Positions 11,300 through 24,299 of a stretch of DNA of 64,000 nucleotides are shown here, piece after piece. The position numbers were made by a program, and so were the translations under genes. The stretch's first letter is position 1, and every line of letters starts with the position of its first letter. Location: contig NC_081412.1 in NCBI RefSeq assembly GCF_030272615.1, positions 39,548,791 through 39,612,790 of the forward strand, in the 5' to 3' direction. This DNA comes from Cryptomeria japonica (taxonomy: Eukaryota; Streptophyta; Pinopsida; Cupressales; Cupressaceae). The notes beneath the pieces were generated by a model that saw nothing but the letters and a program-made list of their open reading frames with translations, did no database searches and was not told where the DNA came from.

Positions 11300-11920
11300 A
11301 CATCTAGAACTTACCCAATTTCTCCTCATTCTTGGGAATCACTTCTTGTTTTGGGGGAATACCCAATCATGGGAGCCAGCTTCAGCTTAAATAACAAAGC
11401 CAAGATTGGAGGATTGAAGTTCTGTGACTACACTTCCATCCATGCTCCATTAGAGCCCTCACTGTCTAGTTCTTCCCCAGCAGTCCAATGGTACTCTACA
11501 CCTCGTATTTCTGCGCAGTGTATCGAATGATGGCCCTATATTCTGTAAACAAAAAACCATTTTTCAGCTAACTTACATGATATGAATTCAATCAAGCGTT
11601 TAATGAATAATGGGTAGACAAAATTTGACTGAAAAGGATGAGATGAGAGTTCTGTCCTAAAACGCAGTCATCTACTCAAATGATTGCACAAAACTCACAA
11701 TAATGGTTTCAATACCCTGGTATTATATTTAGGCATGGAAATGGATTAGCGTAGAAATTTGTGTTACCTACGTAGGCGGGTTTCTTATGCTTGCATTTGC
11801 TCATGTCAATGAGGTGAGTTCGTGAGGGAGTTGCTTCTTGAGAACTCTGGCGATAGCAGGGGAGGCAAGCAGCCCATAAAGCTCCAGTACAGTGGCCGCC
11901 ATTGTTCCGAATCAAGCTTT
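11300..11920 (-). other. Possible small spliced transcript, minus strand
   Basis: On the minus strand an ATG at about 11900 opens a short, relatively GC-rich frame (MAATVLELYGLLASPAIARV...) that ends after 33 residues. Just beyond it is a donor-like AG|GTAACA near 11770, and at about 11545 there is an acceptor-like pyrimidine tract ending TTTACAG, with coding-looking sequence after it. The frames do not connect into one long protein, so this may be a decayed gene, a non-coding transcript or a 5' UTR. The product is not recognised. Confidence 0.2.
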
Positions 11921-13494
11921 GAAAGCCCGAGATCTGTAGGTCTCATTTGCATTTACTGTTCAAGCAACCGCTAGAGGGACACTGGTTTTGGATCATCTCA
12001 TTTCTTTAAAAAAAATTCTGTGGTCAATTTCCATTATATTTTTCCTCCAAACTATACCAATTTTTCTTATCGGGATCGTTGAAAGAACGACGTATTGGTG
12101 CGTAATCTTGAGGTAAGTTGTTTTCCATGGTGTCAGTGATTTTTGTTTTGGGTATCGATACCCGACATGTGATCTTTGTATTTACAGATCATTTCATACC
12201 CACTTTAATATTTTGTTGATACTTTATAGAGATTATTTTTGTGTCTTCTTGTTGCTGCCGCTGTTGATTTGGTAAAATTTCAGAGTGTTGAAATGAACTC
12301 ATCGTTCCCATTTAAGAGGCATAACCATGTGTGTCCTGTGGAAATAAGATTTAGAAACAACAAATGTAACTGATTTGCCCATTTGGTGAATTAAGTTACC
12401 ATTCAGCAGGGGCAGTGCAGCATCTGTGCTTCCACAGGGCATGATTTTGGAGTCATTCTTGAAAGTCCATCAATCATTTTCAGATATAAATAGACTTGTG
12501 CTAAAAACAGAAAAAGAGAGTTGTTGATTATGTTGAATGAGAATAGCTGATGGTAAATTCTTGTATGAGTTAGCAGAATGAAATTTGGAATTGCAGATGG
12601 ATTCCAGATATTACAGAGACAAACCATGGCATGTAACCTTACAGATATTTTGTGTTTGGAATTCGTTTCTTCATTTGGTGATTTAAGGGAAACCTTTAAC
12701 AAAGGTAGCAGAGCCTCCTCTCTCTACTTTTTACTCTGTTATTGGATGTGTTTTGTCGTTGTGATGAATAGATTGTATCATGTTTCTTCTGTTAGTATGT
12801 CTCTTCATGGGATATAACTTGTCATGTGCATCATTGTCATGGCACTTCTGGCAAAAACAATATAATGATTAACGAATGAACATATTATAAGTCAAGCAAT
12901 ATTTTATGGCATCTTATACGAACGATGAGAAGCTTAAAAAAAAATTTCCCCAGACATACCTTTCCTAGACTTTTTGGAAGGAAAAATTAAACTATTTAGA
13001 TGACCTTTGTTAGATTGCCTGCAAGTAACCTCAGTTTTCATCCTACAAGGGCCTGAATGCATTTTATCCCTGATTTTCCATAACTGTAAGTCATTGGTAA
13101 AATTCATGGCCATGTTGATTGCTAATAAATAATGTTGATGTCTTGTTTGAGAGTCAAATCACACTCAAATGGTAGTTGGTTTTTAGACAGATGAAAGATA
13201 AAGTGTAGCAATTATGGTATTTGATTTTGTTTTCAGAATTGCATTGTTTGCTTGATGAGTTAAGGGAGGTTTGAACCATTTCCTAAAGGCATTGAAATCC
13301 CTGTAATCAGGCATTCCAAACTTAATAGCCTTGTTCTTCCTTGAGTGTGTAGACATCTACTGCTAGTGTAAATAAGGATTAATGAGTGAAGTTAATAGAT
13401 TATAAAATGTTTTACATAGTCCATTTTTTTGGAGAAGAAAAAATATTCATCTTATTGCTTAAATTTTGAAAGGTGAGAAGTTCAAAAAAATTAT
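11921..13494. other. Intergenic, low-copy-looking DNA
   Basis: Mixed-composition sequence without LTR signatures. A donor-like CTTGAG|GTAAGT at about 12110 and an acceptor-like TTGCAG at about 12597 followed by a short open frame could belong to a plus-strand transcript diverging from the 11.9-kb candidate, but no protein family was recognised. Confidence 0.3.
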
Positions 13495-14090
13495 TGTAGA
13501 CACAATTGTCTTAGTTTAATTGAATAAATATTTTTATTTATTCATTTTTTTTATCCTATGTCTTCTATTAATTAAATACAATTTTATTTATTTAATTAAT
13601 TCATCAAACTTCTTCTAGTCTTTCTTTATTTAAATAAATATCTTTCTTTATTTAAATAAATATTTTTATTTATTTAATTGGTCTCATTTCTTCTATTAAT
13701 TAAATAAATTTTTAAATATTTAAATAATTCATTATTTTTTTCCCTCTATGACACTTGTCATTCATCTCTTAATTTGTCTTTAACCACCTCTCTAATATTT
13801 TTCTTATTTTCTACCTCTTAATCTCAGTCCTCCATTTATAGGGTACTCTCTATATAAGAGGATCTTTTCATCCTTATTAGCTCTAACTAATGTGAATCCT
13901 TATGCTCATGTGACCTTTTAGAGCAATCGATCGTTCATGCGTCTACACAACCACAATCTGTTCTTTGCTGAGCTCTTGTGCACAATACAAAATCTAAGAG
14001 TAACTATATCAAACAAGATCAATGGAGATAGGAAACAATAGAGATCAAACCCCACTAAGCATGTGAATGGTATAATCTTTTATATTTTGA
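13495..14090 (+). repeat. LTR fragment, TGTAGACAC family
   Basis: Starts TGTAGACACAATTGTC and continues into the AT-rich TTATTTAATTAA blocks typical of the related LTRs at 4143, 19152 and 52810. A TATA-like TATATAAGAG lies at 13851-13860. No matching target duplication was found, so the right edge is approximate and the copy may be truncated. Confidence 0.55.
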
Positions 14091-14371
14091 TGATTTGTAT
14101 GTTTTAGGTTCTTTATTGGTGTATGGTGGATTTTTATTGTAGAACTAGGGTTTTTATGTGGTTGGGGCTTTGTTGGTTTTACAATAGTTTATCATCTCGA
14201 TTTTACTGTATACAACTACATATCCTTTTAGTAATTTGTGGGAAGAGGATTATAGTTCTTACATTTGTAGGAAATTTTGATTTACATATACTTAAAACTG
14301 AGGTGCACTTCATTAGATAAATAGATGTATGATGGGTGAGAGACCAAAGTTAATTAGTTTGTTTCTACCTG

Positions 14372-14847
14372 TGATGCGAGTTGTTTTTTGTTTGGTCTTG
14401 ATAAGTATGGAAAGTTGATTGAAGAAGTATTTTAAGAAACTTTGTCATTCAAGGACATCGACTGAAGTGGCAAGCCATGTTCAAGAGTATATTATGAGGG
14501 TTACATCGGGGAATATGGAGAAGAAAAGGTCCAGCATCCAAGATTTAACAAGTGTAGGTGATGCAAATTTGAAGCAACTTCTTTTGCACCAAGCTTCTGC
14601 TATTACAAATTCTTCAATGCCTATTGTTGTTAGTCAATCTCAAGGTTTTGTTTATCCATCATCAATGAGAGGAGAAACCTTGGTAAATCCTATGGGGCCT
14701 CCCATAGGTGGGAATCCGCTAATGCTACCTCCTAATCCTCATAGTCCCTATTCTCAAAAAGGTCATTCACCTAGGCATATGATTCCTAGTTCTACTTTGG
14801 GTGTACCACAGATGGGACACCCTATACAACCAATTGTGCATGACTAA
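14372..14847 (+). pseudogene. Decayed SHAQKYF-type (DIVARICATA/R-R-like) MYB gene
   Basis: Pieces of the second MYB repeat of DIVARICATA-type factors are visible in shifting frames. LFGLDKYGK is at about 14.39 kb in one frame. The RNFV segment follows in a second frame, where the usual tryptophan position reads as a stop. SRTSTEVASHVQEYIMR, matching the family's RTPTQVASHAQKY, is in a third frame from about 14.45 kb. KKRSSIQDLTSVGD follows, matching the usual RRSSIHDIT. The open frame then continues to 14847 with a proline/glycine-rich tail (MGPPIGGNP, MGHPIQP) of the kind seen at the C-terminus of these factors. The two frame changes and the stop within the DNA-binding repeat argue for a pseudogene. 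The N-terminal MYB repeat was not found. Intact members are nuclear transcription factors binding I-box/GATA-like sites. Confidence 0.7.
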
Positions 14848-14935
14848 TGTAAAATAGGGAGGATATAGTGGATATGTTGAATATTGATGTTACCCACCAT
14901 ATCATAAACCTAAGGGATAGGAAATGGGGAAGCAT

Positions 14936-15030
14936 CTATCTAGCCACCTAAAATGTATGGCATATGAAGGGGACACTTAGCTTCTTCTTTTTTAACACCT
15001 ATACACTATGTGTTTTAGGTGGCTAGATAG
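14936..15030. repeat. Perfect 18-bp inverted repeat with 59-nt loop
   Basis: CTATCTAGCCACCTAAAA at 14936-14953 is the exact reverse complement of 15013-15030. It may be the ends of a very small MITE or a foldback in a transcript. No target duplication was recognised. Confidence 0.75.
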
Positions 15031-15221
15031 CCACGGATGGAATTGGGTTCCAACTTCCATGCACTACACCTTGCCAAAAGGGTCCTTAGCAAAAATGGAA
15101 TTGTTTTATGTTGATTTGACTTTGAAGAGGTGGAGATGTACAAGCAATTCAATTTTATTTTAGTATTAGCATGGAGATATAGTCAGCTTTTAGTACTATG
15201 AGGTAGTGAAGGTGAACTTTC

Positions 15222-16573
15222 TGTTGGCAACAACAATGAAGGAAAACTGAGAGGGGGGTGAATCAGTTTTCATCGGATTATACAAATTAAGCACAATCTT
15301 AGATCTGATCAATTGCTACAAGAATAAAGATAAATACAATAACAACAACACACACAACACACAGATTTTTGACGTGGAAAACCCAATTAAGGGAAAAAAA
15401 CTACGGTGGGAACCTACCCACAATAAGATGATACTTTGTAGTAGTATGTTTAAATATTATAATGGGAAATGCACATGCATTCAGACACACTGCCTAGAGC
15501 TCACTACTCAATATAATAACCTAAAAGGCTCCAACCCTCAGGGAAGGTTTACTACCTTACAATAATATTCGGACTACGATCTAGATTGCATGAACTGCAA
15601 AGATAGCATCTGCTAATGCCTGATGATAGTTCTGGTTAAGCTCATTTGTCTACCCTGCAATAATCTGCTCAATACATCATACCGAAGGATAAATTTGCTT
15701 ATGCACATATACACCACTCTTTGATAATGCAAACACAACCTCAACACACAAATTACATGAATATAACACCTATTTATACAATTCATCAACCTTGACTACA
15801 AGGTCAGCCAAACCCTCAACCCTTAATTACAAAATTACATCACACGATACATAAATAAACCACTGGACCAATACAATACCATAGACGACATAGTATGGAC
15901 CTAAATCAAATTTCCAAACATGCATCACCATTAGAAATCTTGCCAAGATCAACCGCAACATGTTACACCACCGAAAATACCGCATAACACAAAGAATATC
16001 ATCGGACCCATAAGATCTTCAAGAACACACACAAGGATCAATGCGGACCACCAAAACAAATAGGACATAATTAGGAAACACCAACAAGCGCATTAGAACC
16101 ATCTGCAATAGTTGCACCAACACCACTTAATCAAATCTTCATCGATCAACACGCTAACACACAAGAACATTCTCACTAGCAATTCAGACTAGAAATATAA
16201 CTTGTGGAGCACCAAATCACGAACCATCTAAAATGAAGATACACACGAACATCTAAAACACTCTCCCAAATCCACAACCAAAGATATAGTCATACTAGAG
16301 CACAACGGATCAAATACTAGAACACTGTAATACTGAACACATGAGAACACTCTTCATACCGAAATCCACAACTCAACCAAATCACCACATAGCATCATGG
16401 AATCAATAAAGAATGAGGTATCTCTAGTTGATTCAGCATCCCAAACAGATAAACCGACTCGATCAACTCACTGCAAACACCGGATCACCAAAACAACTCT
16501 TTGCAACACCAAAACACGGGAATATGTTGACATCAATGACAACAATATATCCTAGTAGCACCAATATCCGACA
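15222..16573 (-). mobile_element. Solo LTR, Ty1/copia type, minus strand
   Basis: On the plus strand it begins TGTTGGCAACAACAATG, soon followed by GAGGGGGGTGAATCAG, the complement of the GATTCACCCCCC motif found near the end of plant copia LTRs. The GTGGAAAACCCAATT and ACGGTGGGAACC words also occur in inverted sense in the 5454 LTR. The far end is ATATCCGACA at 16573. Flanks are CTTTC (15217-15221) and CTTTA (16574-16578), a 4-of-5 match, so the right edge is probable rather than certain. Confidence 0.65.
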
Positions 16574-16578
16574 CTTTA

Positions 16579-19146
16579 TTCTACATTATGTAGGCACAAA
16601 AGATGTTTCTTTTAAGAGTAAAACTATTGAAAAGAATATGAATACCCATTACTCATGCTTTCTTAAGCTTTAGCATTTTATTGAGCAAGGACATTCTTGT
16701 ACATTAAAGACATTTTTGAAAATGTACGTGCAGCTTGACATGAGCCTGAATTTTTGAACTACAGTTGGTTTGATCTTCTAGAGGGGTTCATCTTTGTTCT
16801 TTAAGCCATTTTTTGAACAAGTCATCATGTTGAAGAGCCTAAATATTTGCCATACATGTATTATAATAATCCAAGGATTCATTTGTTACTAGTACTTGGT
16901 TTGTTCTATGTTAATCTGTTGTTAAACATCTACTAGTTTTTTTATGAGTTTAATGTAATTTTTTATCTATGCAATATGCAACCCTGAGAATGGAGAAACA
17001 TTTGTAGGATTGTAGCATTGAAAGAGGGGATGTTAGGAAACATTTACATATGTGTCTCGTGCTTCGCAAGAAGAAATCTATTATAATTTGTGATTGTACT
17101 ATGTGTCATATTACAAAGCCCATAACATGTTAAATATGGGATGTTGTAAGGTTGATTACGAAGTGTAGTTAGTGGTAGTTGATATGGGGAGCACTATAAA
17201 GTCAATTTTGATACTTGAGAATTATACTGTTTTTAGTATTTATCCATTAAGTTTCATTGTTTTTAATATTTCTCGTAAGTGAAATTTGCATACATAAGAA
17301 AAATATCTACAAAGAGTGGAGAAGCAGAAACTATGGTATGACTTAACATGATAGAACAATTCTCGTGACAAGTATTCAAGATATTTGACATTATGAGGTT
17401 CAAGCCTAAGTCTATGGTGGTACAAAGCATAGCATTGTGACTATTATCAACATGTGTAGACAATACTCACTATTAACTAATAGTGGTTAACCATAATATC
17501 TTGAGGTGGTATCATAATCATGTGCTACCATTTGTCACCTCATATCATTTTAAAAAAATGTAATTAAATGGTAGAAACCCTAAGTAACATTAATCTTAGC
17601 CATGGCGACAAATGAGACTCCTCCAATTTATTTATGACACTCTATGATGCCTCCTATGAATCTTTGGAGAAATTTTATTTAATTCTTTTTATCCTTTTTA
17701 ACAAGTTTCACTAAATCTGTTCTTTTCAATTCTTAACAAATGAAGTGATTCTCTTTATTTCTCATTAACATCTTCCCTAACAACCACCCTCACTTTCCCT
17801 CCATTGTAATTATATTACCACTATTTGTATTACATTATTTATTTGAATAGCTTGCCCTTGATTTGTTATCTAATGGATAGAAAAGATACTAATTTATTTG
17901 CTCTTAGTCAAGATTTGAATACCAACAATTTACTAATTGTTGATGATGACCTCAAGTCCTATTTTTCAACGAGTGTTCGGGATCAAGGCTACATGCTTTG
18001 TCTTCCTATATTGTGAGAAACATATAGAACATGCATACCTAAAGTTATATTAGACTTATGAAGCTATGTTTGTTGCAAAAAGTTTTACTCAATTGGTTTT
18101 AAAGTCTAATTTGTATTTTTGTTTGGGAACATGAGTTTGAAAATCAAAATGTATGTGTTGGGGAGCCATTCTCAACTTTGAAAGTTAAATTGTTGAATTT
18201 GATTCCTAGTCTTGTAATTGAAAAATTAATACTATATATTATTGTAAGGATGATCGTGTGCATTTTTGGAATGGATGTTATAATGTCATTGTAATTTGTT
18301 CAAATGCCCTTTCTGAAGATACACGACTGTCATAATACTAATAGAAAAATAGTGAACTCCTTTTATGTATCAATAATTAAACATGTCTACTATTTATTAA
18401 TATTTTATAATATCTATTATTTATGTTAAGAATTGATGTAAATATGAGACTTTCCCAAGAGTTCAAGTTTGAATCCTTGACATTGAATCATAGTGTTGAA
18501 ATGCAAATTTTTTAGACTCTTTTCATTTTCACTTTCTTTCACCAACTCCAAAAGAGAAAGCAACATGCTTAGCAACTGTAATTTGATGTATTTTGGAAGA
18601 CATCAAATTTATTTCTCCCAATTGTGGAGTATGAATCTTGATTGGAAAATTTGTGAACAAAAAATCATATATCAGTTACATATTTGCATGCCTTTCTTGC
18701 ACGAGTTATATTTGTAGGTGTGTTTTTCACAAATAACTATGTTGTGTATGTTTGTTTTAATCTTCAATATGTGATTGACATGCAAGTGAAAGTCTTTTGA
18801 TCATTCGAGACATAGTTGTATTTGCCCATCAGTCAAAGCCTGCACTTTACAAATTTTGCTTCACTTGAGAAGAGTTAAGATATTCAAAATTGGTTGCACC
18901 AGAATTGCATAAAATTAAAAAAGCTTCTTTGTTTAAATAGACAAATGCATGTTTACTTAAAAAGGTCTTTCCATTATAGGAAAATGGACCATGTCCCTAT
19001 CCCCATGCTAGCAATTTTTGGTGGCTACATTTTCATATGATATAGCTATATCAATAATCATTTATTCACAAACCCTAGTTTGAAAATTTGAATGGCATCA
19101 TCATCCATGTACCATTACCCATACCCCATAAGTCCAAGTATGAATT
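16579..19146. other. Intergenic, nothing recognised
   Basis: AT-rich sequence. The first few hundred bases are of mixed composition, like a gene flank; the rest gives only short chance frames. No RNA gene, LTR edge or conserved domain was recognised on either strand. Confidence 0.4.
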
Positions 19147-19151
19147 GATAG

Positions 19152-20572
19152 TGTAGTCACATAAATCTGTCCAATTTAATTAAATGAATATTTCCTATTT
19201 ATTTGATTAAAAATCCACTAAGCCATCAGTTAATTAAATTAATATTTAATTAATTAATCTTCAAAACATTCTCCTATTAATTAAATAAATTATTCAATTT
19301 ATTTTAATTAATTCATTATACCAAATTCAAATCAATTAAATGAATAAATTCTATTTATTCAATTTAATCCCCTATTCCTCTTTTAAATAAATTAAATCAA
19401 ACATTTATTTAAAATCATTTATCTCCCCACTTGCATTTTCCTACAAATGCAACTTGCACACATTAATTGAAATAAATTAATTTTATTTTAAATTAAAATC
19501 CTATTTTCCCTCACCCACCAAATCCACTTGCAAATCTAATCCCTTTCTAGATTCTTCTAACCCCTTCCTAATTAGCCTAATCCAACCCCTAATTATTGTC
19601 ACATTCCTCAGCAACTTTAAGTCACTTCTCAAAGACTCCAAAGTTGAAAAGCATTAAATGCTTTGTGTGTTCAACAATTTAACCTCCAAAGTTTTCCAAA
19701 TCACTTATGGCTCTTACATGACCATTAATGGCTCTTACATAACCATTTATGGTTATTTCAACTTGCACTCATGGGTCTCCTCAAGGATTTATTGCTTTGA
19801 CCATAGTTGTCCCTTTTGCCTTTGCACAAAAGTTTATCCATTGGATAAAAGTTTTATTCTTTGAATAAAGAATTTATTCACTCAACCCAACCTTGACCCT
19901 AACCCCCAAGTTGACTCTCAGGGCATGTCAAGCATTTAATGTTTATTCCCTCTCCTCTCAACCTATCTCACATTGACACTTGTCATCCTGGGATTGGGTT
20001 GAAAGTCCTCACATGGATCTCAAATCATTCAATCCTGACCCTTGTTGAGATTACTCAATCTCAACCATCCATTGCTCCATTTTACCTATAAATAGAGCTC
20101 ATTTCTTCATAATCCAAATCCTGAAAACTTGTATGCATTTAATCTATAGTGAATTTTAGAAAGCATTTTAGCATAATAACTCATATCATTGTCATTTTGG
20201 TTTAAAACAAATTATCTTAGTATCTATAGCATCTAGTATTAGCTTTTCATTCATATTTAGAGCAAATACTTTAATCTTGAATCTCCATAAGCATCCATAG
20301 TGCAAAAAGCTGCTGAGAGCCACACTATTTTGGAACTTGGAGAGGAGAGGAACAAGGAAGGAGAAACTACCAACATGGTAGAGAGCATTTGGAGGAGCTT
20401 AGTTGCTTTTTGTAGATTCCTTAAGCTTTCTTTTTGCTTAGTAGTGTCTTTCTTGATATGCTTGCTTAGGATAGTTTTTAACTTATGATTTTCTAACATC
20501 TAACAATCGACTCTTGTTGTTTCTTGTTCAGGGGTTTGTTTACCCTAACATTGCCCTTTTTGTAGAGCATCA
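19152..20572 (+). mobile_element. Solo LTR, TGTAGACAC-related family
   Basis: Begins TGTAGTCACATAAATC and ends TGTAGAGCATCA. Perfect TSD GATAG lies at 19147-19151 and 20573-20577. A TATA box (CTATAAATAGAGC, core 20087-20094) follows CATCCATTGC, the same arrangement as in the 52810 LTR. The first half is AT-rich TTAATTAAAT sequence. There is no coding interior. Confidence 0.88.
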
Positions 20573-20795
20573 GATAGCTTTCTCTTTTAAAAGAACTTAA
20601 TTATGTTTTGAAAATGAGGATAACTAATCATATGATATAGTGATTATTTATCAAAATTAGAATTCATAATTATAGTCAAAACATGTATATTGTTATACAA
20701 TTAATTATGTAATATTTAAATACATTTAAATTTTACTTGCAATTTTCTATCGAGGAATCTCTTGAACTTCTTATAGGTACAAGTGTTAGTATTAC

Positions 20796-22455
20796 TGTGG
20801 TGGTGGGAAAAGCGTGATCGGGTGACTAGGACCTAATCCCACTTTTGCCAACACATTGGGAATACAAAAGAGCCTAGGGAGATAGATCACTTTGGCTGCT
20901 ACTTGTGAGAAAGAGAGAGCCAAGGATTACCTCTTAGAGTTTATATTCCTCTTGTTGCAAATGATGAGAAAAACTAGGGTTTGAATGCTCAACTAGACTA
21001 GGAGATAAAGAATAAAGCATAAATGAACTCGGAATTGCACAAACTTGCAAATCTGAAATTGAGATACTAAAAGCATGAAAAGGGGATGATTATGGATGTG
21101 TACCTGATGCTGCAAATTGAATAAAACTGACATGGACCAGGGTGCCACGCCACAGTCTTGTTTTTGCAGACAGGAGGCTGCAACTGAGACACTACAAACT
21201 GGAGGTCCCGAGTCTGCAACCTGTCAAATTTGACTGCAAGATGGAAGGACCAGGGTGCCACGCCCCTGTCCTTGACATATTTCTACACTTATGAGACTTT
21301 TGGGTGGTGTTTATGCCTTTTCCAGATCTGAAACTGCCTCTGGATGCCTATTTCTATACCTGCAACTGAAAAGGGAAGGTTTGGGTGGCTATATGGGGTT
21401 TTTCCTTAGTCAAACCCCTGTGTTGGTGATTTCCACCTCCACAAATAGTCGATAATGTACTAAAAATGTGTGTGCTAGAACCTTATGTGTATGCAAGATC
21501 CTAAATGATAAGAAAATAGAGCTACCCTACGCATGAGAGTAAACCCTAAATGTAAATGTGAATATAAATAATAATGCTTCAAACCAAATATGCAAAATGA
21601 TCTAAAGCATGAATGTAAATATGCAAATTGATGTAAAAAAACTCATACAAAGACATGAAAATAACATGAAATCATACCAATCCCCAAGGGAGAGATATTG
21701 CCACTAGATCTCCTATCATTCATCAATGTCTTCAAGGCTCCTAATTGATGATGAATGCTTGACAAATGCTTGATGAATGTTGTTGAATGTGTTGAAGACT
21801 CCACAAAGGCTTCTCTTTCACTACATAGAAGGCTCCTTATGCTCCAAAAACCTGCTCTTAGATTCTTAGATCCATCCTCCTTAGTTCTTAGTTGCCTTCA
21901 AATGAAGAAAGAGAGCTCTTATGTATGAAACCCTATCTTAATTTTGACTTAATTCCACCTTTAGGCCGACCTAGGAATTGAATTTCCTGCCAATATTTTG
22001 GGGTTAAGCATTATAATATCATAGAATTGTGCTCCCAAAATTTCGGAAAAAAAGTCGAGGACCATGTGCACTCCCGCCACGGTCTGACCAACTTTTCACC
22101 AAATTTTTGGGGTCGTTAGATATGATGATATTAGAGTGAATTCCAAAGTTACAACTAATTTTGAGGTGTTTTGATATGCGAAATCAGGCCTTAAAGGTCG
22201 AAATAGGACATAATTAGGGTTTATGATTAAATGATTTATTGGAGGAATTAAAATACAAAGGGGCACACTTAGGGTAAATGGCCCAATTTTATAATGTATG
22301 AAGTGATGAAATAGGACTTTAGATTTAATTAAATTATTTAATTAAATGCTTAAAGGGAAATTAGAAATGCAAGATGCAAGACACACTAAGGCAGGTGCTA
22401 ACCTAAGTGTGAAATTGTACCACTCTAGAAAGGGTGTATAATTTATGACACTACA
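20796..22455 (-). mobile_element. Solo LTR, minus strand, TGTAGTGTCATAAATT type
   Basis: On the minus strand it begins TGTAGTGTCATAAATTATAC and ends CCCACCACCACA. Perfect TSD ATTAC lies at 20791-20795 and 22456-22460. Inside are two copies of a CAGGGTGCCACGCC word (about 21138 and 21253). No coding interior is seen. The family is probably Ty3/gypsy, judged only from the TGTAGTGTC start. Confidence 0.85.
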
Positions 22456-22460
22456 ATTAC

Positions 22461-24128
22461 AATGTCATATTACATTGAAATGTGTTTTAGGAAACTTGCA
22501 TGTCTTAGACAGAAATATAGAGGAGGAAATGAAGAATGGGAAAATAAAAAGGAGAGAAAAGTTGCTTGGTCAATAACAAATGGAAAGATGCTTAGCTAAC
22601 ATGAAGTGTGACATACAAGGAATTGCAATCCAATGATTGAAGATGATTTGAGGAGAACCTCTTGATTCTTTACTTTGAGCATTTTGTATCTTTTGTTTCA
22701 ATTAATTGTATTATTTTGTACTAGATTACATTAATTGGTCAAAAATTGTAATGCTCCCATTGCTTACTAAATGTAATGATTGACTAAATTAATTTAGATT
22801 AAATTTAAAGCTCGTTCGACAAACCTAAAATGCTATGTTTAAAAATATTATGAAGATAATAGATGTACTTAGATTTGAGAATAGTGATGAAGAGACTATC
22901 AATGTCAAGATGACATCTTTCACCAGACATACAACAATTGATCTTCTTAGTCTAGAAGTTGTCTTCATCTCTATATAGATTCAAAAAATTGTGGTTCAAA
23001 TCTAAGATCCTAAAGTTTGAACCTAGGGATTGTTGTCTTGATTTGATGTGTGGGAATTTACCTAGCCATGTAGGAATGAACTAATAGAATGTATGTGTAG
23101 AGATTTATCTTCCTTTACCTTCCTTATGTTTGAATCTATCAAGAAATGTTTACAAACACATTTGTGGATATTGTCAAATCGTTATGTTCAAGTTCTCCTT
23201 GGTTAATCTCTTGGATGGACCAACTTTAAAGTTCTAAGCAAAAAATTACGAACAACACTCATAAGCATGCATAAGTATTGTATGATTTATATGTGATGTG
23301 TTCTTTGTAAGCTTCTATTCCTAGAACGATTGTTGCCTATTTGACCACATAGTTTGTTTAGAAAATTAAGTGCACACTATATGTCTTTAAATATGAAAGA
23401 CATATCAACAATTAGAAAAGACGTGTGTGAAGTCAACTCACACCAACTAGTGAAAAGGGATAGAAAAGATGGAATTTAAATTATGAACTTTTGAATTTTA
23501 GGTTTAATCTTGAGGCATAAAAGTGAAGTTAGGGAAAATGGTTGAGTCGGGGAGGGAAGTGAATATATAAAAGTTAGTGTGAATATGGGTACAATAAATG
23601 GCTAATAACAAAGAATGCATGTAATGAGAGGAAATAAGGATAGATAGGGATTAGGATATGAGATTAACTTGGCGCAAGAGTCTAACATTTGTTGATATGT
23701 AACTCTGTTAACATGTCCATCAAAATGAGCCCAAAACTAAATAGGAACTAGAAAGGGTGTGCAAATTTCACCCTTAAAATTTTCTACCTTTTACGTGCAT
23801 GTAAATCTAGCTTAAGCATGCATCTCAAAGTATATGATCATTCTAAGCCATACATGAAAAGTAGTATTCACACATTTTGAAAGGATATTTCATTTATGTA
23901 AAGTAATTTGGTCTATTTTTAGACTCTTCTTATGTTCCTCTTATTGGTATGAGTATTTTACAAAGACATACAAAATAGAGAAAAGTATATGATAAGTAGC
24001 ATTGCATGAGTGAAATGGGCGCAAATAATAAGTAGTTTCAACTATCTATGAAAGAGAAAGAGAGAAGGGTTTTAAGAGATTTTTTCTATACAAAAAGTGA
24101 TAGAATAGTACTCTAATAAATGTACTAA
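22461..24128. other. Intergenic, nothing recognised
   Basis: AT-rich, with no reading frame of note, no RNA gene and no LTR edge that could be supported. Confidence 0.4.
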
Positions 24129-24282
24129 TGTGATTTGACATATTCAATATGGTAATACAACTTCATTCATTGTGAAAATATGTGATATGACACATTCAAT
24201 CCGGTCAAAAAATTTACTCAATGTGAAAAATGTGACATGACACATTCAATTTGGCTATGTGAGGCCACTTAATGTGGAAAAT
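24129..24282. repeat. Degenerate tandem repeat, three units of about 51 bp
   Basis: Units start TGTGATTTGACATATTCAAT (24129), TGTGATATGACACATTCAAT (24181) and TGTGACATGACACATTCAAT (24231), each ending near AATGTGRAAAA. Divergence between units suggests an old array. Confidence 0.75.
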
Positions 24283-24299
24283 TTGATGTACTCAATTAT

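Noticed and set aside
15374-16673. Plus-strand frames at 15374-15565 and 16428-16673
   Set aside because: They lie in or across the edge of the minus-strand copia LTR and show no family likeness.
24129-24282. CRISPR-like spacing of repeats
   Set aside because: The units are directly tandem and degenerate without unique spacers, and the window is eukaryotic.
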